Shown: positions 13,776 through 14,790 of the stretch, piece by piece
How positions within the stretch are numbered: position 1 is the first letter of the stretch
Layout: the number at the start of each line of letters is the position of its first letter
From: JAFGED01 sp964551295
GTDB lineage: Bacteria; Chloroflexota; Anaerolineae; B4-G1
Direction: 5' to 3'
DNA length: 14,790 nt
Assembly (NCBI GenBank): GCA_964551295.1
Contig: CAZKDJ010000098.1
Coordinates: forward strand, 1-14,790
Position numbers and translations under genes: made by a program
Notes under the pieces: generated by a model
The model's input: only the letters and a program-made list of their open reading frames with translations
The model's database searches: none
Told to the model about the DNA's origin: nothing

Positions 13776-14138
13776 ATGACTCAGGTTTTGGCCCGAGCAA
13801 AGCATGTGCCGATGTCGGCGCGCAAGGTGCGGCGCGTGATCAATCAGGTTCGAGGAATGAATGCTGACGAGGCGTTGGATATGTTGTGTTTTTTGCCTCA
13901 CGCGGCGGCACGGCCGGTGGAAAAGCTGATTCGCTCTGCTATCGCAAACGCGGAGCAGAACTTTGAGATACCGCGAGACTCGTTGTACGTGGCCAGTATC
14001 GTAGCCGATGAAGGGCCAGGGTTGATGCCTGGAAAAGGATGGCGGCGGCGCTTCGGTGGGCGTGGGCGCTACCGGCCGATCCGTAAACGTTCTTCTCACA
14101 TTGCGGTAGTGTTGGAAGACAAAGAGTTGGAAGGGTAA
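13776..14138 (+). CDS. rplV: 50S ribosomal protein L22
   Basis: A 120-aa L22, which lines the exit tunnel with a long beta-hairpin and binds all 23S domains. Seen: AKHVPMSARKVRRVINQVRG (8-27), the helix KLIRSAIANAEQNF (50-63), and the hairpin region from DEGPGLM to RRRFGGRGRYRPIRKRSSHI (about 78-108). The hairpin segment PGKGWRRRFGG differs in detail from the common KRFRPRAQG wording but keeps the basic, glycine-rich character. Preceded by GGAGAATAGG, 6 bp after rpsS. Confidence 0.98.
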   Translation: MTQVLARAKHVPMSARKVRRVINQVRGMNADEALDMLCFLPHAAARPVEKLIRSAIANAEQNFEIPRDSLYVASIVADEGPGLMPGKGWRRRFGGRGRYRPIRKRSSHIAVVLEDKELEG

Positions 14139-14140
14139 TG

Positions 14141-14147
14141 AAGGGGG
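14141..14147 (+). promoter_or_regulatory. Ribosome-binding site supporting the TTG start of rpsC
   Basis: AAGGGGG lies 6 nt upstream of the TTG at 14154. The only nearby ATG (14138, overlapping the rplV stop) opens a 15-codon frame that ends at 14185, so the TTG is the best-supported start. Confidence 0.75.
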
Positions 14148-14153
14148 CTTGGC

Positions 14154-14790
14154 TTGGGACACAAAGTTCATCCATATGGCCTTAGGCTTGGTGTGATTCG
14201 TGACTGGAAGGCGCGTTGGTATGCGGAGGGTCGGGAGTACGCCGATCTGTTGCACGAGGATTTCAAGGTTCGCCGGCATATCGCAGAGACTGCCGGGCGG
14301 GCGGGCATATCCAACGTTGAAATCGAGCGTTCACCGAATCAGGTCTCGGTGACGATTTGGACGGCCAGACCGGGCATCATCATCGGGCGTAAGGGAGCCG
14401 CGGTCAAAACCCTGCGCAGTGAGTTGGAGGAACTGACGGGCAAGCACGTTTCCGTCGATGTGCAGGAGATTTCGAAGCCTGAATTGGACGCCAAGTTGAT
14501 AGCGGAGAATGTGATATCTCAGTTGGAACGACGTATTTCTCACAGCCGGGCGATGAAGCGGGCAGTCCAGGAGGCCATGCGGGCTGGCGCGGAAGGTGCG
14601 ATGGTGACGTGCGCAGGTCGTTTGCACGGAGCAGAGATGGCACGCACGCAGTCGGTGCGCGAGGGACGTGTGCCACGGCACACGCTGCGCGCGGACATTG
14701 ACTATGCCCAGGAAGAGGCGCACACGACCTATGGTCGCATTGGGGTCAAGGTGTGGATTTACAAGGGTGAGGTGTTGCCCGAGGCCAAGG
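14154..14790 (+). CDS. rpsC: 30S ribosomal protein S3 (3' truncated by the window)
   Basis: The frame from TTG 14154 is open to the window end, 212 codons plus one base. S3 binds the 30S head at the mRNA entry channel and contributes to mRNA unwinding. Seen: the S3 N terminus GHKVHPYGLRLGVIRDW (2-18), the KH-domain GRKG loop within IIIGRKGA (75-82), the C-terminal domain CAGRLHGAEMARTQSVREG (153-171) and RADIDYAQEEAHTTYGRIGVKVWIYKGE (179-206). Typical length is 215-235, so little is missing. The TTG start is unusual but is supported by the family N terminus and by AAGGGGG upstream. It overlaps nothing; the start lies 15 bp after the rplV stop. Confidence 0.96.
   Translation, partial: MGHKVHPYGLRLGVIRDWKARWYAEGREYADLLHEDFKVRRHIAETAGRAGISNVEIERSPNQVSVTIWTARPGIIIGRKGAAVKTLRSELEELTGKHVSVDVQEISKPELDAKLIAENVISQLERRISHSRAMKRAVQEAMRAGAEGAMVTCAGRLHGAEMARTQSVREGRVPRHTLRADIDYAQEEAHTTYGRIGVKVWIYKGEVLPEAK

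Noticed and set aside
14138..14185. ATG overlapping the rplV stop as the rpsC start
   Set aside because: It is in another frame and stops after 15 codons; the S3 N terminus begins at TTG 14154.
1..14790. Defence island, prophage, CRISPR array or biosynthetic cluster
   Set aside because: All genes are core housekeeping or a small salvage/GNAT operon; no integrase, transposase, repeat array or toxin-antitoxin pair is visible.

Overview
The window is a stretch of bacterial housekeeping chromosome, with every gene on the + strand. It holds a small three-gene operon (pncC, a short conserved protein, a GNAT acetyltransferase), then rpoB on its own, then a continuous str-S10 ribosomal operon that runs off the right edge inside rpsC. 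Moderately high GC, GTG and TTG starts, the sequence character of RpoB, L2, L3 and S12, and the small protein beside pncC suggest a Chloroflexota (Anaerolineae-like) bacterium. That assignment is an inference from protein flavour and was not tested.

Layout. 65-1854: pncC (NMN deamidase), an 82-aa protein resembling DUF6504 that overlaps pncC by 4 bases, and a two-domain GNAT protein. 1855-2052: intergenic, with a near-ideal sigma70-type promoter (TTGACA, 16 bp, extended TGT-TATAAT). 2053-5958: rpoB. 5959-6208: intergenic, with a second promoter of the same design (TTGACT, 16 bp, TGG-TAGAAT), an inverted repeat around its -35 box, and a roughly 175-nt structured leader. 6209-14790: rpsL, rpsG, fusA, tuf, rpsJ, rplC, rplD, rplW, rplB, rpsS, rplV, rpsC (3' truncated). 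The only large internal gap is 119 bp between rpsJ and rplC, and it contains a long imperfect hairpin. No stretch over 300 bases lacks a gene. I saw no tRNA, rRNA, CRISPR array, insertion sequence or clear rho-independent terminator.

The genes are ordinary in kind: RNA polymerase beta plus the decoding and translocation machinery. Several details are not. (1) rpoB is followed by its own intergenic region and the str promoter, not by rpoC, and rplJ/rplL are not upstream. (2) RpoB carries about 135 extra residues, relative to E. coli, between the FDGA and LYDG motifs; the extra sequence contains four WL-x3-G-x-D-type repeats on a 25-26-residue period. (3) EF-Tu has a lengthened, non-canonical switch I in which the RGITI box reads KILTV. 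(4) EF-G in the same operon lacks the conserved domain IV tip motif YHDVDSS, including the histidine equivalent to E. coli H583. (5) S12 has Pro where most bacteria have the streptomycin-associated Lys87. (6) The rifamycin pocket of RpoB has natural changes at positions equivalent to E. coli D516, N518 and R529. Items 3-5 concern one functional cycle and may be linked lineage-specific changes in elongation. I found no discrete new system such as a defence island or biosynthetic cluster.
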